The notes under the pieces are model-generated. The model ran no database searches. It was given only the letters and a program-made list of their open reading frames with translations, and was not told the origin of the DNA. A stretch of DNA of 64,000 nucleotides from the NCBI GenBank assembly GCA_024734495.1, contig JALMQS010000187.1, positions 11,523,300 through 11,587,299 of the forward strand. The letters are read 5' to 3'. The translations under genes were made by a program, and so were the position numbers. This DNA comes from Forficula auricularia (Eukaryota; Arthropoda; Insecta; Dermaptera; Forficulidae). Below are positions 44,000 through 54,888 of this stretch, piece after piece. Position 1 is the first letter of the stretch, and every line of letters starts with the position of its first letter.

Positions 44000-44280
44000 G
44001 TTTTCCTTTTTCCTCCAATTCTTTATTGTTGAGTTTGGAAACCTCTAAAACGAGCCCGGAACGAAAGAGCAGCAGCCCTTCCCCTCCTTCCCTCCCTCGG
44101 GGCGGGTAGGGGGAGGGGAAGCACGGTCTTTGACCCTTTTCTCTTTTCTCTTCCTGGGTTCTCTCTCTCTCTCTCTCTCTCTGGAAATGAGGGGAGGTGA
44201 GGGGAGGAGAACAATTCCAAAACAACCAACAAGCTGACTAGCTGACTCGCTGACACACAAACAGACAATCCATTCAATCG
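44000..44280. other. GC/CT-rich low-complexity stretch
   Basis: Contains a CT-dinucleotide tract (44158-44181) and CCCTCCTTCCCTCCCTCGGGGC-like text (44081-44102). Frames on the minus strand consist of Arg/Glu and Ser/Pro runs. It may be a promoter fragment or a low-complexity tract. No gene called. Confidence 0.35.
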
Positions 44281-44287
44281 TATCATC

Positions 44288-44437
44288 CGAAGGGTGAACC
44301 GCGACCTAAAATCTTGTACACCTACTTCCACTTTCATTTCCAAGTAGAAGACAATAGATTATCTAATGAATTCCAAAGTAATTCCAAATAATTCCAAAGA
44401 CGGCGTACACCTAATTCCAATCGCGGTTCACCCCTCG
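44288..44437. mobile_element. MITE family B, copy 5
   Basis: Ends CGAAGGGTGAACCGCG and CGCGGTTCACCCCTCG, with a perfect 8-bp duplication GTATCATC on both sides (44280-44287, 44438-44445). This copy defines the family borders best. It is about 150 bp with asymmetric interiors after the first 20 bp. Confidence 0.93.
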
Positions 44438-44594
44438 GTATCATCCATCCCTAATCCTTGCCTTGGATTACTCTCGAAAAAGTCGGTTAAAAAAGGTGGC
44501 ATTTATTTTAAAGCGCTCTTGAATAAAAACTCTCGAAGAAACATTTCGTCCTTTAATTTTTGGACTTCCTCAGGCTTAAAAATTATAAAGCATT

Positions 44595-44967
44595 CTTTTT
44601 TTTTTTTTTTTTTTTTTTTTATATGATATTGATGTGAGAAGGAGATACACCAGAAGGTAGATCCCCTAAAGGCCTGTATGGGCTGGCCCCTCCATCGTGA
44701 AAAGAACAGAGTAGAAGGAAAAGAAGCCGGGATCTCGAGCCAATCTCAGAAACTTAGATACAATTTAATATCCAATTTACTAAGGTTTTAGGGGCTTCGA
44801 GCAGTGGTAAATTCTCCGCGCGATAAATTCGGTTACATTTATCTCCCACTTAATTTTTATTACCAGACCCTATACTTACAGAAAAAATGTCTGGGTATAG
44901 CCGGGAATCGAACCCGAGACCTCCGGGTTGCCAGTCAGTTACTCTGACCATTACACCACGGGGGCGG
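44595..44967 (-). mobile_element. tRNA-headed SINE with LINE-derived 3' tail
   Basis: Minus strand. The head has an A-box TGGTGTAATGG (44948-44958) and a B-box GGTTCGATTCC (44904-44914), forming an internal RNA polymerase III promoter. A body of about 170 bp follows. Then a tail carries TCACGATGGAGGGGCC, GGCCTTTAGGGG, GGTGTATCTCCTTCTC and CATCAATATCA, matching the 3' UTR of the LINE at 19570-19644 block for block. It ends in about 26 A residues. The anticodon arm is not clear. Transcribed by Pol III and mobilised in trans by the LINE, by inference. Confidence 0.88.
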
Positions 44968-45272
44968 ATTACTACACAAATTACTACACAAATGTATACG
45001 GTACATATTAAAGCTGCTGAACCAGAGTACTATACTATACTATATGTCATGGACGATCAGTTTATATATTTATATTTTAAAATCCACTCATTCTACTCTG
45101 GCTAAGCAACTCCTAATATTGAACAAATTTAGTTTTACCTTGAGTAGCAAGCAGACTTGATGATTCATTTTATAATGAGTTCGAGTTGGTGGAGTTTCTT
45201 AATAAAAACATTTCGAACCGTCAAAAAATAACAGATATTGAAAAATTAATTAGAATAAAACATAATTTAAAA

Positions 45273-45366
45273 AAATGTTTCACTATAAACCAACACCGTG
45301 CTTCCTAAGTTATATTGATGAATAACTTTTAAGGAGTTCGGTGATGGTTCTAGGTGAAACATTTTA
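45273..45366. mobile_element. Tiny MITE with AAATGTTTCAC ends
   Basis: AAATGTTTCACTATAAACCA + ACACCG and CGGTGATGGTTCTAGGTGAA + ACATTT are imperfect inverted ends of a 94-bp element. Related termini occur at 54715, 57467, 62830 and 63289. Confidence 0.7.
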
Positions 45367-45373
45367 ATATAAT

Positions 45374-45456
45374 AATAAAACTTGAGTAAGATACGAGGTA
45401 GGTTTTTGTGTTTTTGTGAAACCTACCTCGTATCTTACTCAAGTTTTATTATTATA
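45374..45456. repeat. Perfect 33-bp hairpin
   Basis: AATAAAACTTGAGTAAGATA + CGAGGTAGGTTT is mirrored exactly, with a loop of about 15 bases. Confidence 0.8.
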
Positions 45457-45520
45457 TATTGATGAAATTCATAAGTAGAAGGTTGTCCTCTGCTTGATGC
45501 AAATAAACATATACCTACAT

Positions 45521-46286
45521 TAGGGTGGTCCTTATTTTGGGTATTTTCGAATTTTTGTCCTGACAGAGGTTCGAAATAAAAAAAAAAAATATTCACAAGT
45601 TTTACGTCTCTGTCTCAATTTTAACCTAGTGCTACACATTGCGATGCAATCTATCCCATCTAAATAACATGGGGTTTTTCGGCATAAAATGATCAATTAT
45701 TTATTCCGGCCAAAGTAATTGTTCAAAAAATTGAAATTCTGTAGACTTTATCCTTATAATTAATAGTAACTATCCATCAAAATTATTACCGATTTTTAGC
45801 TATTATAATTATGGAGTTACAGCTAGATAAAATACTGCTATAGCTTAGCGTTAGTAAAGTTATAGACTCAAAAATTACAATAGCTAAAAATCTCTAAAAA
45901 TTCTCAGAGATAACTACTATTATAAGGATAAAGTCTACAGAGTTTCAAATTTTTTGAACCATTACTATGGCCAGAATAAAAAATTGATCGTTCAATGGGG
46001 GGTCAGATAGACTAGGTGGTAGCGTGCCACCCTGCTAACCAGAGGACCCGGGCTCGAATCCGACTCGAGGCAAAATCTGACCCCGGGGGTAGAGACAAGT
46101 TTAGAAAAAATATAATTTGTATCCTAATGCCAAAAACCCTATGTTATTTAAATGGGAAACTTGCATCGCTGTGCAGCACAGGTTAAAATTGAGATAGGGG
46201 CTTGAAACTTGGGGGATATTTTCTTTTATTTATTTGGAACCTGGCAACATAAAAATTCAAAACTACCCAAAATAAGAACAATCCTA
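45521..46286. repeat. Foldback with 350-bp arms and a tRNA-like insertion
   Basis: TAGGGTGGTCCTTATTTTGG at the left and CCAAAATAAGAACAATCCTA at the right. Arms also share AAAATTGAAATTCTGTAGAC-type and AACCCCATGTTATTTA sequences. The right arm is interrupted at 45998-46125. The centre lies around 45835-45860. Confidence 0.82.
45998..46125 (+). mobile_element. tRNA-like SINE inserted in a foldback arm
   Basis: This segment is absent from the opposite arm, so its borders can be read by comparison. A 4-bp AATG repeat flanks it. It contains an A-box-like TAGGTGGTAGCG (46013-46024), a B-box GGCTCGAATCC (46051-46061) and a terminal pairing GGGGTCAGA/TCTGACCCC around the tRNA-like part. The tail is A-rich. 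It is about 128 bp. Confidence 0.75.
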
Positions 46287-46294
46287 AAAATTTG

Positions 46295-47690
46295 AAAAAA
46301 AAAATTGCTTTAAAAAATTAATATAAAGCAACTATAAACAAATAAATATTTTGAAAATAGACAATGGTCCAGATTGTCTTGGAGATGGAGAATTACCTTG
46401 AATGAAAATAGAAATAAATATTTACAAAAAATGAGTTTAACTCACATACTTATATTTTTTTTTAAGAAATGAAATAAACAAAGAGGCCATTCATAAAATA
46501 CGCCATACAAAATTTGGCATATTTTACCTCCCTTCGTCACGCTGCGTCACATCATTTTCTGGAACCCCCTAACAAATATAACTTCACAAAAGTTTTCTCT
46601 ATAAAAATTAATTAATTAATTAATTAATTTTAGAAATGTTCATAATTTTAAAGAACAAAAATTCATTTAACAAAAAGTTCGATATGGATTGACTATTGTG
46701 TGTGTGTGTGTCTGTGTGTGTGTGTGATGCGGGCGAACGGGGGGTCAACTACCCCACACAGCACACATGGTCTTTCTCGCTTCGAGTTCGTTAGAAAACA
46801 GCAAATTACTCTCAACTACCTAGTATTTAAATTCCCCTATACATCTAGGTAACTGGGTAGCATTTAAGTTCGGTCCGAATATCTCTCGAAGCAACTACTA
46901 GATATATAATGTTGATCAAGTGGCGTCCTTTTTAAAACCTGGGGGTTACAAAAATATCGCCCCCCCCCCCCCCCCAGTCTCAACTAAGACCCAACAATTG
47001 ACACCTTATTTAAAATTAAAAAAAAATTGCAAATAGAAAATAAAAATTTCAAAATTTTAAAAGAAAAAATTTCAAATATAGAAATTAGAAAAAATTGATA
47101 ATTTGCAATATTTTATAAAATATTTGAAAAATTAAAATTTACAAAAATAGATGATTATTTAAATTTTTCCTTTGTTTTTTCTTTTTAAATTTTATTTGAT
47201 TAAATATTAAATAAAAGAGAGGGGCCAGGTGTATGGTAAGTAAAGTCATGTGGATGGTAACTTATTTTTTTTAATTTAAACCCTTTAAAGGGATTGAAAT
47301 ATAAAATATTTGCCACCAGAGGTCCGGCCAATCGCATTTGCATAAAAGACCTTCACTTTTTCTGTTAAAAATATCCCGAAGGCTGAACTTGAAACGTTTT
47401 TTCAATAAATGATTAGTATTTCGAGTTTTTTTTTTTTTTTTTTATCTAAGCGTGTTAAATCTGCTTAATCTTTTCAAGGGCAGACGGTAATAATGACGTT
47501 TTGTCAAGATTATATATATGTGTGTGTGTGTGTGTGCATGTGACCTCGAGGTTCGAAAACTAACCGTGCATGCATCAGGGAAACTCTTTAGTTTAGTTTA
47601 GCGAAAAAATTCATTCTATACTGATTCAATTTATAAAGAGAAATCAATGAATTTGTCCTCTGATTGATGCAATTATAAAAAAATAAATGA
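46295..47690. other. Gene-free stretch with simple repeats
   Basis: AT-rich. It holds a TTAA tandem (46607-46630), a TG microsatellite (46700-46724), a poly-C run (46961-46975) and a TG tract at 47516-47536. Around 47370-47400 CCCGAAGGCTGAACTTGAAACG with AATAAA nearby looks like a very decayed hammerhead-type unit. No gene seen. Confidence 0.6.
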
Positions 47691-47699
47691 AACCTACTT

Positions 47700-48115
47700 C
47701 AAAAAAATTAAATGCAACAAATAATATAATAAAACCTTAAAAATCAAATAAAATACACTAAAAGGTATAAAATAATTATTATCTTATTTAGTTACAACTA
47801 AACGACGAAATATTAACATGAAATTACTTTTTGAAGTCGGTGCCAAACATATACATTTTATGAATTGAACTCGACGGATTTTACTTAGTACGTTTGGCGG
47901 GTACGCTCGCTTATATAGTTTGTTTAGCACCGACTTCAAAAAGTGATTTCATTTTAATATTTCGTCGTTTATTTATAACTAAATTAGATTATTATTTTAT
48001 ACCTTTTAGTGCATTTTATTTTATTTTTGAGTTCTTATTACATATTTTATTTGTTGCATTTAATTTTTTTGAAGTCGGTTTAATTTTTTTATAAAAATTA
48101 TTTTTATTTTTCTCT
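47700..48115. repeat. Foldback with ACCGACTTC arms, copy 2
   Basis: The same arms as 5298-5693 (AACTAAACGACGAAATATTA, GAAATTACTTTTTGAAGTCG) with several substitutions and a short internal duplication of AAAATACACTAAAAGG-like text near 47730-47770. Confidence 0.8.
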
Positions 48116-48399
48116 TTTTAGTGATGTTATTAATAGTGACTTAATATAATACCTTGCATGAATCTCGTAAGAGAAAGCGTCGGACGAATGAATCAGAAAA
48201 TGATAATAAAATTCAATTAATAAATATAGAAACTCTCTCGAAACGTTTGCGGGTTTTAAATGAATGTTTTAAGATTTTTTTATAAAAGATTTTATTTATT
48301 ATAATTTCGATTATTTGGTCATAAGAATTGGAGATTTACGTTATTTCGTCATTGATCATATCAGAACTTGACCAAATTAATATGGGATTACCCCTAAGG

Positions 48400-48750
48400 T
48401 ACCCACTTTCCAATATAAAAAGAATCATCGAAATCGGTCCACGTTGCAAAACATTCTCGCTGGACCTACATAAAATAAATAAAAAAATAAATAGTTAGAT
48501 ATCTTGACTATCTTAGACCTATACTGATCCAAACGCAGAAAGAATCATCAAAATCGGTTCATAAACAAAGAACAAACATATCAAAAAAGGTCCAATACCA
48601 ATGAAAAAAAACGAGACCAATCGGAAACTAGACTGAACCCAATGCAAAAACCCCCATCGAAATCGGTTTACAATTGGCGAAGATATCAGGTAACATAGAC
48701 ACAAAAAAAAATCAGTCGAATTGAGAACCTCCTCCTTTTTTGAAGTCGGT
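48400..48750 (-). repeat. AACCGACTTC repeat family, long copy
   Basis: On the minus strand it starts AACCGACTTCAAAAAAGGAG + GAGGTTCTCAATTCGACTG and continues past GAACCGATTTTGATGATTCT to a second ACCGATTTCGATGATTCTT. Short phrases of the family also occur at 49408-49438 and 51717-51747. Confidence 0.75.
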
Positions 48751-48889
48751 TAAGTCATATAGGTACTTGTAAAAAAAATATTTTAGTATTTTTTTTGATT
48801 TCATATTTCTAATAGTGAATAACTTTTTTATAAACAAATGATTGTTTATAAACAAACACCTTGGTAACCAATTTAATGTAAATACATAA

Positions 48890-50080
48890 GTACCTAACAA
48901 TTAGGTACATCAAATAAATGCAGGATCACGAAACCTTAAAATTCCATCCATATAAATAACTAAATTATACATTAATATAAATAAATCTGGCTTTATACTA
49001 TAATATAATATTTTCTAGATAATATTGAATTTCTGTTTTCTCGTTTTCAAAATTTAAAAAGAATGATTCAAAAAATTGGGGGTGGTAAAAGAGATAAATA
49101 AAAATCGTCTGTGTGTGTCTATTTATTTATTTGTTTATAAAAAAACAAACAAACAAAATTGATGTATTTTTTTCTTCTCACTTAGAGTTTGTAAGATATC
49201 TCGTGAGTGATATTTCTAAACAACTGGCTGTTGTTGTTGTTGTTGTTGTTGTCCCTTGAGTGAGCCACCCCCATTAGCACCAGGGGGTGGAAGGGCATTA
49301 TCAAGTGCGCCTTTGCTTTCTATCCCCCATTAATGGATAAATAAACGAAATCAATCCCATTCGAATCAGCTTAGCTTATACTATACATCACAACATCAAT
49401 CGATCCCTTTTTAACCGACTTCAAAAAAGGAGGAGGTTATCAATTTCCAAATACTTCCAAAATACTTGAGGTGTACACCTACTTCCAATCCCCTCGGAGT
49501 TGAGTATTTGAGATGCAAATATTTCTTTCGGATGATAGGTGCATAGTTGCATAGTGTAGGTGTGTGTGTGTGTTAGTATCCCGTGTGAGTGAGTCTGGTG
49601 AGTGGTGAGCTGAGCTGAGGTTATGCTGCTTGTGTTCAAATTCCCACCCATCAAGGCCAAGAAGCAAGCCTTCTTTTCTTTTCTTTTCTGTTTTGTGTTC
49701 TGTTCTGTTCTGTTCTGGACCTCTGGAGTGAGTCAGAGAGTTGCCCTCCAGACTCCAGAGTCTCCAGCCGAGTAGCAAACCTTCTTCTTACCTGATGCAA
49801 ACCATTCTTCATTTCAATAAAAGAGAAAACAGAACCTAGAACAACCACCACCATCTCTATCTGAATGCGACCCCACCATTTAACTTAACATCCAAACAAC
49901 TTAACCTCATCTCTTTTATTTCAATTAATCCCACTTGGCCGGCTTATTCATTTTTATTATTTTTTCCTTTCATATTTCTAATAGGTATAGTGAAAAACAA
50001 CATTATTTTTATAAACAAACTCCTTGATGGTAATCAATTAAATGTAAATAAGTAACAATTCAATAACGAAAACATTTTAT
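48890..50080. other. Repeat and low-complexity stretch
   Basis: It contains a duplicated segment (CATATTTCTAATAG...TAATTAAATGTAAATA at 48800-48895 and 49972-50055), a TTG tandem (49229-49252), a piece of MITE family B (49442-49497), TG and TTC/TTCTG tandems at 49560-49715. Frames on the minus strand follow the tandems. No gene supported. Confidence 0.5.
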
Positions 50081-50814
50081 TGAGTGTTGTTTTTTATAAT
50101 ATACTTAAATAAATACAAATCTTTTATAAAAAAAACATTCTTCAGCCGTTTACCAAAATATCATATATTTCTGGGAGGATTTCTAACTTTATTTTTTATT
50201 TATTTATTTTTTTTAGAAAAAATTTTAATTTTAGAAATATTTGAAATTTTAAACAACAAAAATTCAATTAACAAAAGGTTAGATATACCTAGGTAGTAGG
50301 ATTCTGTTTATTCTAATATTTATCAAAAAAATTTAGAAAAAAAATATAATTTCTCGTAAATACTAATATATTAATATTTTTTATTTTTATTTAAAGTGTA
50401 ATTTAATCTCCAAAACAATGTAGTATTCATTGTCTATTTTCAAAATATTTATTTATATATTAATTCCTTTATCTACTCTTATTAAAGCAACTATTTTTTT
50501 TTTTTTTGGCTTTAGAGAACTATGCCCATACAGCCACGCAATTAATGATTCTATAATTTAAAGTGAAAAATGATGGTACAATTGAAGAAAGAAAACAAAA
50601 AAAAAAAAAAAAACTGTTAAATATGTATCTAATTTATAGCTCATTTTTGCAGCTGGTGAAAAAAAAGGCTACTTTATGTAAACTATTTTTTTTCTTTTTT
50701 ACAATTTTTAAATTAAAATTCCTTTAAAATGGAAGGGGGAAATTCTCCCGAAACGTTTAAAGATTGTTTTTTATAAAATATTTATATTTATATATAATAA
50801 CAATTATATATAAA

Positions 50815-50875
50815 ATAAATGCAGGATCACGAAGCCCGGGTTCAAGCCTGGCTCACTGAAAGAATTTGACCCTTT
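50815..50875 (+). other. tRNA-like B-box fragment
   Basis: GCAGGATCACGAAGCCCGGGT + TCAAGCCTGGCTCACTG has a B-box-like GGGTTCAAGCC with flanking CCC/GGG-type pairing. GCAGGATCACGAA also begins a block at 48921. Probably a SINE relic. Confidence 0.4.
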
Positions 50876-51204
50876 TAGACACTCCCATATATATATTATA
50901 TATAAATATTCATTTTGGAACCCTAGGTTTTATAAAAAAAATTCAAGTTTGTCAGAATTCGGATTTTATTTTAAACAAAGCATCCTATTTATTTCCTTTT
51001 GGCTACCTAGGTATTTTTCGACTCTTTATTGAGACTTCTTCAAGTCGTTCGCATAAAAATTTAATAACTATAGGCATTAATTTTTAATAAGATTAAATAA
51101 TATGTCTTGAATTTTGGTTCCTTTAATTATGATTTTTTTAACGAATAATGCATTTATTAGATACGAAAATTATTTTAACTTTGATTCAGTGGGTCCTCAA
51201 TCAG

Positions 51205-51690
51205 CTTAGCAAACAGGAAGTTGCTATTGAAGACATATGTATGGAGCATAGCCATGTACGGGTGTGAAACCTGGACAATTGGAAAAGCGGAGAGAAAGAG
51301 ATTAGAGGCTTTCGAAATGTGGTGCTACAGAAGAATAAGGAATATCAAATGGATGGATAAAATTACAAATGAAGAAGAAGTTCTTGGAAGAATTGGAGAA
51401 AGAAGATCCTTGTGGAAGAGTCTGAAGAAGAGAAGAGGTCAGATGTTGGGGCACACACCGAGACATGGGGGACTGCTTAGGGGATGATACCTTAGAGGGG
51501 GAGGTGGGAACGAAAAGTGGAAGGGGAAGACCCAGATTAGAATATTTCAACCAAATAATTGGGGATATGGGATGCCAGAAATTTAGAGAGGTCAAACAGC
51601 TGGCGGGGGACAGAGTCGAGTGGAGACGGATTGTTGCATCAAAACAGTCTTAGGACTGTATACTCAATGATGATGATGATGGGTGATATT
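51205..51690 (+). pseudogene. RTE-like LINE C-terminal fragment
   Basis: TYVWSIAMYGCETWTIGKAE and RLEAFEMWCYRRIRNIKWMD, then ITNEEEVLGRIGE, then after a frameshift near 51475 the segment GRGRPRLEYF and QLAGDRVEWRRIV. This order is characteristic of the region after the reverse transcriptase in RTE-like LINEs of insects. The 3' end is ATGATGATGATGATGG (51667-51682), a microsatellite tail typical of RTE elements. The endonuclease and polymerase are missing through 5' truncation. Confidence 0.85.
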
Positions 51691-52407
51691 AAAAATAAGT
51701 TGTTTTAATTTAAAATAACCTCCTCCTTTTTTTGAAGTCGGTTAAAAAAGTCAGGGACAAGAAACCGAACTTGGGTCTACTCAAACAAACTTAAATAACA
51801 TTCCATCACAAACAACGAGATTGTTTGCAAATTATATAAAAAAGCAAGCAACAAAGATTATCTAATTTGGGATAAATACCTACTAAAAATTTTTAATAAA
51901 TCGTTAGGGCCATCCATATTTTTGAGTAAAACATTCCAACTAAAGAGGGCTACTTAGTTGACCGATTAAATAAAGCCTAACCTTTACTTCTCTATCTATG
52001 CAAATAAAATTAACAAAAGAAAAGGACGAACACCCTTCTACACAGAAAAATAATAACTAGTTAGTTATATTGTGAAAACAAAAGCTTGCAAAGCTAGCTA
52101 AATTCTTTCGTTTCAAAAGACAAAGGATGTGTTTAGTGATTGAGTGAAGAGAGGAGGACTTGACATGGGGGTGGATGGTCCTTTGGACTTGACCTGCCCC
52201 AACCAGAACCCACATGGGAATGGACAATTTCACAAATAACAATATCACAGAGGCTAATTCCAAAAAATTGCAACCTTGCTAACTATATTTAGCTATAGGT
52301 ACTTATTGGAAAAGTATCATATAAATTAATCTGATTAAAGGCATTAGAGATAAAAATCAACTGCTGTGTTCACCACACGACTTTCACATTTTCGAAATTC
52401 GAAACTA

Positions 52408-52701
52408 AAGGTAGTTGTTCCGCCAAATGCGTTTTCTTAGGATTTTTTTGAAATTTATACAGATTATTATTTAAATACTTGTGCATCGATTGGTGGCAAA
52501 ATGTATTTTATCTGTTATTTTAATATCAAAATATTCAATCTCTTACAATGGTGCCAGATTTGTCAAACGAGCATGGGATTGGCTAGAATTGGTACATAAA
52601 CATCAAAAAGTTTTGGGCTTATGAATTATGAATCCTTATTGTCTGTTCTATATACTTTAGCATTAACTTTTTAAGTAGTATTGTCGCGAAACAACTACCT
52701 T
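52408..52701. mobile_element. GTAGTTGTT element, internally deleted copy
   Basis: AAGGTAGTTGTTCCGCCAAA and TTGTCGCGAAACAACTACCT are inverted ends; TTAA lies next to the right end. Shares its left and right portions with 63342-63972 but lacks about 330 bp. ATTCAATCTCTTACAATGGT is common to both. Confidence 0.75.
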
Positions 52702-53094
52702 AATCTTGATATATATAGGCTAGAAGGAGTACAGCAAGCTTTTGGTTGAAATCGGAAAACCGGAAGTGGACGTTTACATGAAAGATTTTTCCTTTTTTTT
52801 GAAATTAACTTTTTTCATCTCTGAGATACAACCTCTTAAAGAGTCAGGACTCAGACTGGCCATCGCCAATACTTCCCCATTATATTCTATCAATATAAAT
52901 GTGAAAGTAATAAAAATTATCCATATCTATAATAAAAAGTATGATAAATTACTTACATACCTATATTATTTTTAACATCAGAGCATGGCCGTAGCTAGTA
53001 GAGGGGCTTAGGGTGTTAACACCCCCCCCCCCCTCCTCCACCCGAAATTTTGAAGTAAACATCGAAATTTTACAGGATATAAATAAAACTGTTA

Positions 53095-53480
53095 TAATAA
53101 TATAGTAAAATAAAGAATTTTGGGTCGATATGCACCAAAATCTAATCAGCTCCTAATCTCAATGGATCAAAACTACGTATGAAATTTGGTTTCAATATTC
53201 ACACTAGTTTTTGAGCTAGCACGTCCACAAAAATTTGGTAAAGCACAGACTAACTAACAGACATTTTGACTAAAACATTATTATCTTGAAAAAAATAATT
53301 TTTCGATGTTCACTTATTAGGGCTTTTTTGTAGACCGAAATGCGATGGTTTCGCTCAATTTTTTTAATCAAAATAATTTCAGCCGTTTTTGAGATATAAA
53401 AAGAAGGAAAAAAAACACTTTTTTCATGTACGATTCCAATACTTGACCATACCCTTCCTGTATGGTAAAGTAAAAACTAA
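53095..53480 (-). repeat. Repeat D, single copy
   Basis: TTGGGTCGATATGCACCAAA, CACACTAGTTTTTGAGCTAG, TTCAGCCGTTTTTGAGATAT and TTGACCATACCCTTCCTGTA in the same order as 26370-26755. A poly-C run (53020-53034) precedes it. Confidence 0.75.
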
Positions 53481-53749
53481 CAAGTTAAGAAAAAAATGAA
53501 AATAAAATTGATCAACTGCGAATTTGACGTTTCCTCTCTAGACCCCCCCCCCCTCTGCCCCCGCCATCACGCTAAACAATACCCCTCCCTCACCCCCTGT
53601 TTGCGAACATATATTTTATGAATGGCTCCTAATTTAAATTTTTCAAGATTATTACATTTTTATCAATGGTTATATTTTTAAGAAAATTTAATTGATTATT
53701 TCTTTGATTTAAATTTTTAGGAAAAATAAATTTTTAATTCCAGTATATC

Positions 53750-53975
53750 TTTAGAAGTGGAAGTGGGAAAGGGGAAGGCCCCGATTCGAATATTTTGTCC
53801 AAATAATTAAGGATATAGGATGTTGTTGGGGGGGGTCATTTAGAGAGGTCAAGCAGCTGGCTGGCTGGCACGGGGCAGACCCAAGTGGGGGGACCACCTC
53901 CCGGGTCATTGTGTCAAACTACAAACTAGTTTTAGGATTGGGTCATTTAATATAGGATTATGATGATATCTTTGA
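53750..53975 (+). pseudogene. RTE-like LINE tail, degenerate copy
   Basis: GGAAGTGGGAAAGGGGAAGG, GAATATTTTGTCCAAATAAT and GAGAGGTCAAGCAGCTGGC align with 51505-51610. A poly-G insertion near 53826 and other indels break the frame. It ends at GATTATGATGATATC. Older than the 51.2-kb copy. Confidence 0.75.
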
Positions 53976-54139
53976 CTATTTCCATTTTTGTTTTCAATTT
54001 AAATGTCAAAAATATTAAATTTTTCCAATGAAATTTTATTTTTTTATCAATTTATACTTTAATGAATTTTTTTTTTTTAATTTAAATTCTTAATAAAAAT
54101 TGTTATTTATATAAGTACATATATATTCTATATTCATTG

Positions 54140-54383
54140 GAGGGATTGAATGGTTAATTAAAACCAATCGACTTGATTGGGGAATAATGGAATTGAAATA
54201 ATTATCGGAAAAGAGGTTTTTTTATCTAATTAGATTTTTCCTCTTATTAAAAACAAGGACTAAAGATGAATAAGGACACTCGATGGTGGAGAAGTTATCT
54301 CCGGAATCGAAGCAAAAAAAATACAATGTATACATTAATTAATGTAAAATAATTGGTTTAATAAAATAAAAAAAAAAAAAAAA
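54140..54383 (+). mobile_element. Poly(A)-tailed retroposon, copy 2
   Basis: Flanked by a perfect 15-bp duplication ATTCTATATTCATTG (54125-54139, 54384-54398), with a terminal A run and AATAAA just before it. From CCAATCGACTTGATTGG to GGTTTAATAAAAT it is nearly identical to 32239-32487. These are the marks of LINE-driven retroposition of an RNA. The parent RNA is unknown; no tRNA-type boxes or protein frame were found. Confidence 0.9.
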
Positions 54384-54888
54384 ATTCTATATTCATTGAA
54401 TGTGTTGGTGAATAATTATTTATCAGGCGTTTTTCAACAATATGTATCATGAAAAACAACATTTTTAAATGACGATACACATTTTTATAACCTAAAAATA
54501 GAAGAATATTTTTATTAAGAAATTTACATATTCCAAAAATGTTATTAAAAAATAAGACATTGTAAATTTTTATTAAAAAATATGACACCAAAAAACAAAA
54601 CAAAAACGCCTGATATGTTTCAATTTTAATTGAGAGGAAATTTTGAAATTTTATAGTTTACAATACCTGTTCGTTTGATACCTATTAAAAAAATTACTAA
54701 TTTTTCAAGTGTTAGGTGGTTGGTTCAAGGTGAAACATTCTTTTTATTATTAAAAATATAACTATTGTTATAGGTTATGTTGTTGTTGTTGTTTGTTTGT
54801 TTTTATTTTTTTTTTGTTGAACCCAAGCACGATATATTGTGAATTTTATTTATTTATTTATTTATAATTTGCTTCTTGTCCTCTAGTT

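Noticed and set aside
44885..44970. Functional tRNA gene
   Set aside because: A and B boxes are present, but the acceptor stem does not close and the sequence continues into a SINE body and LINE-like tail.
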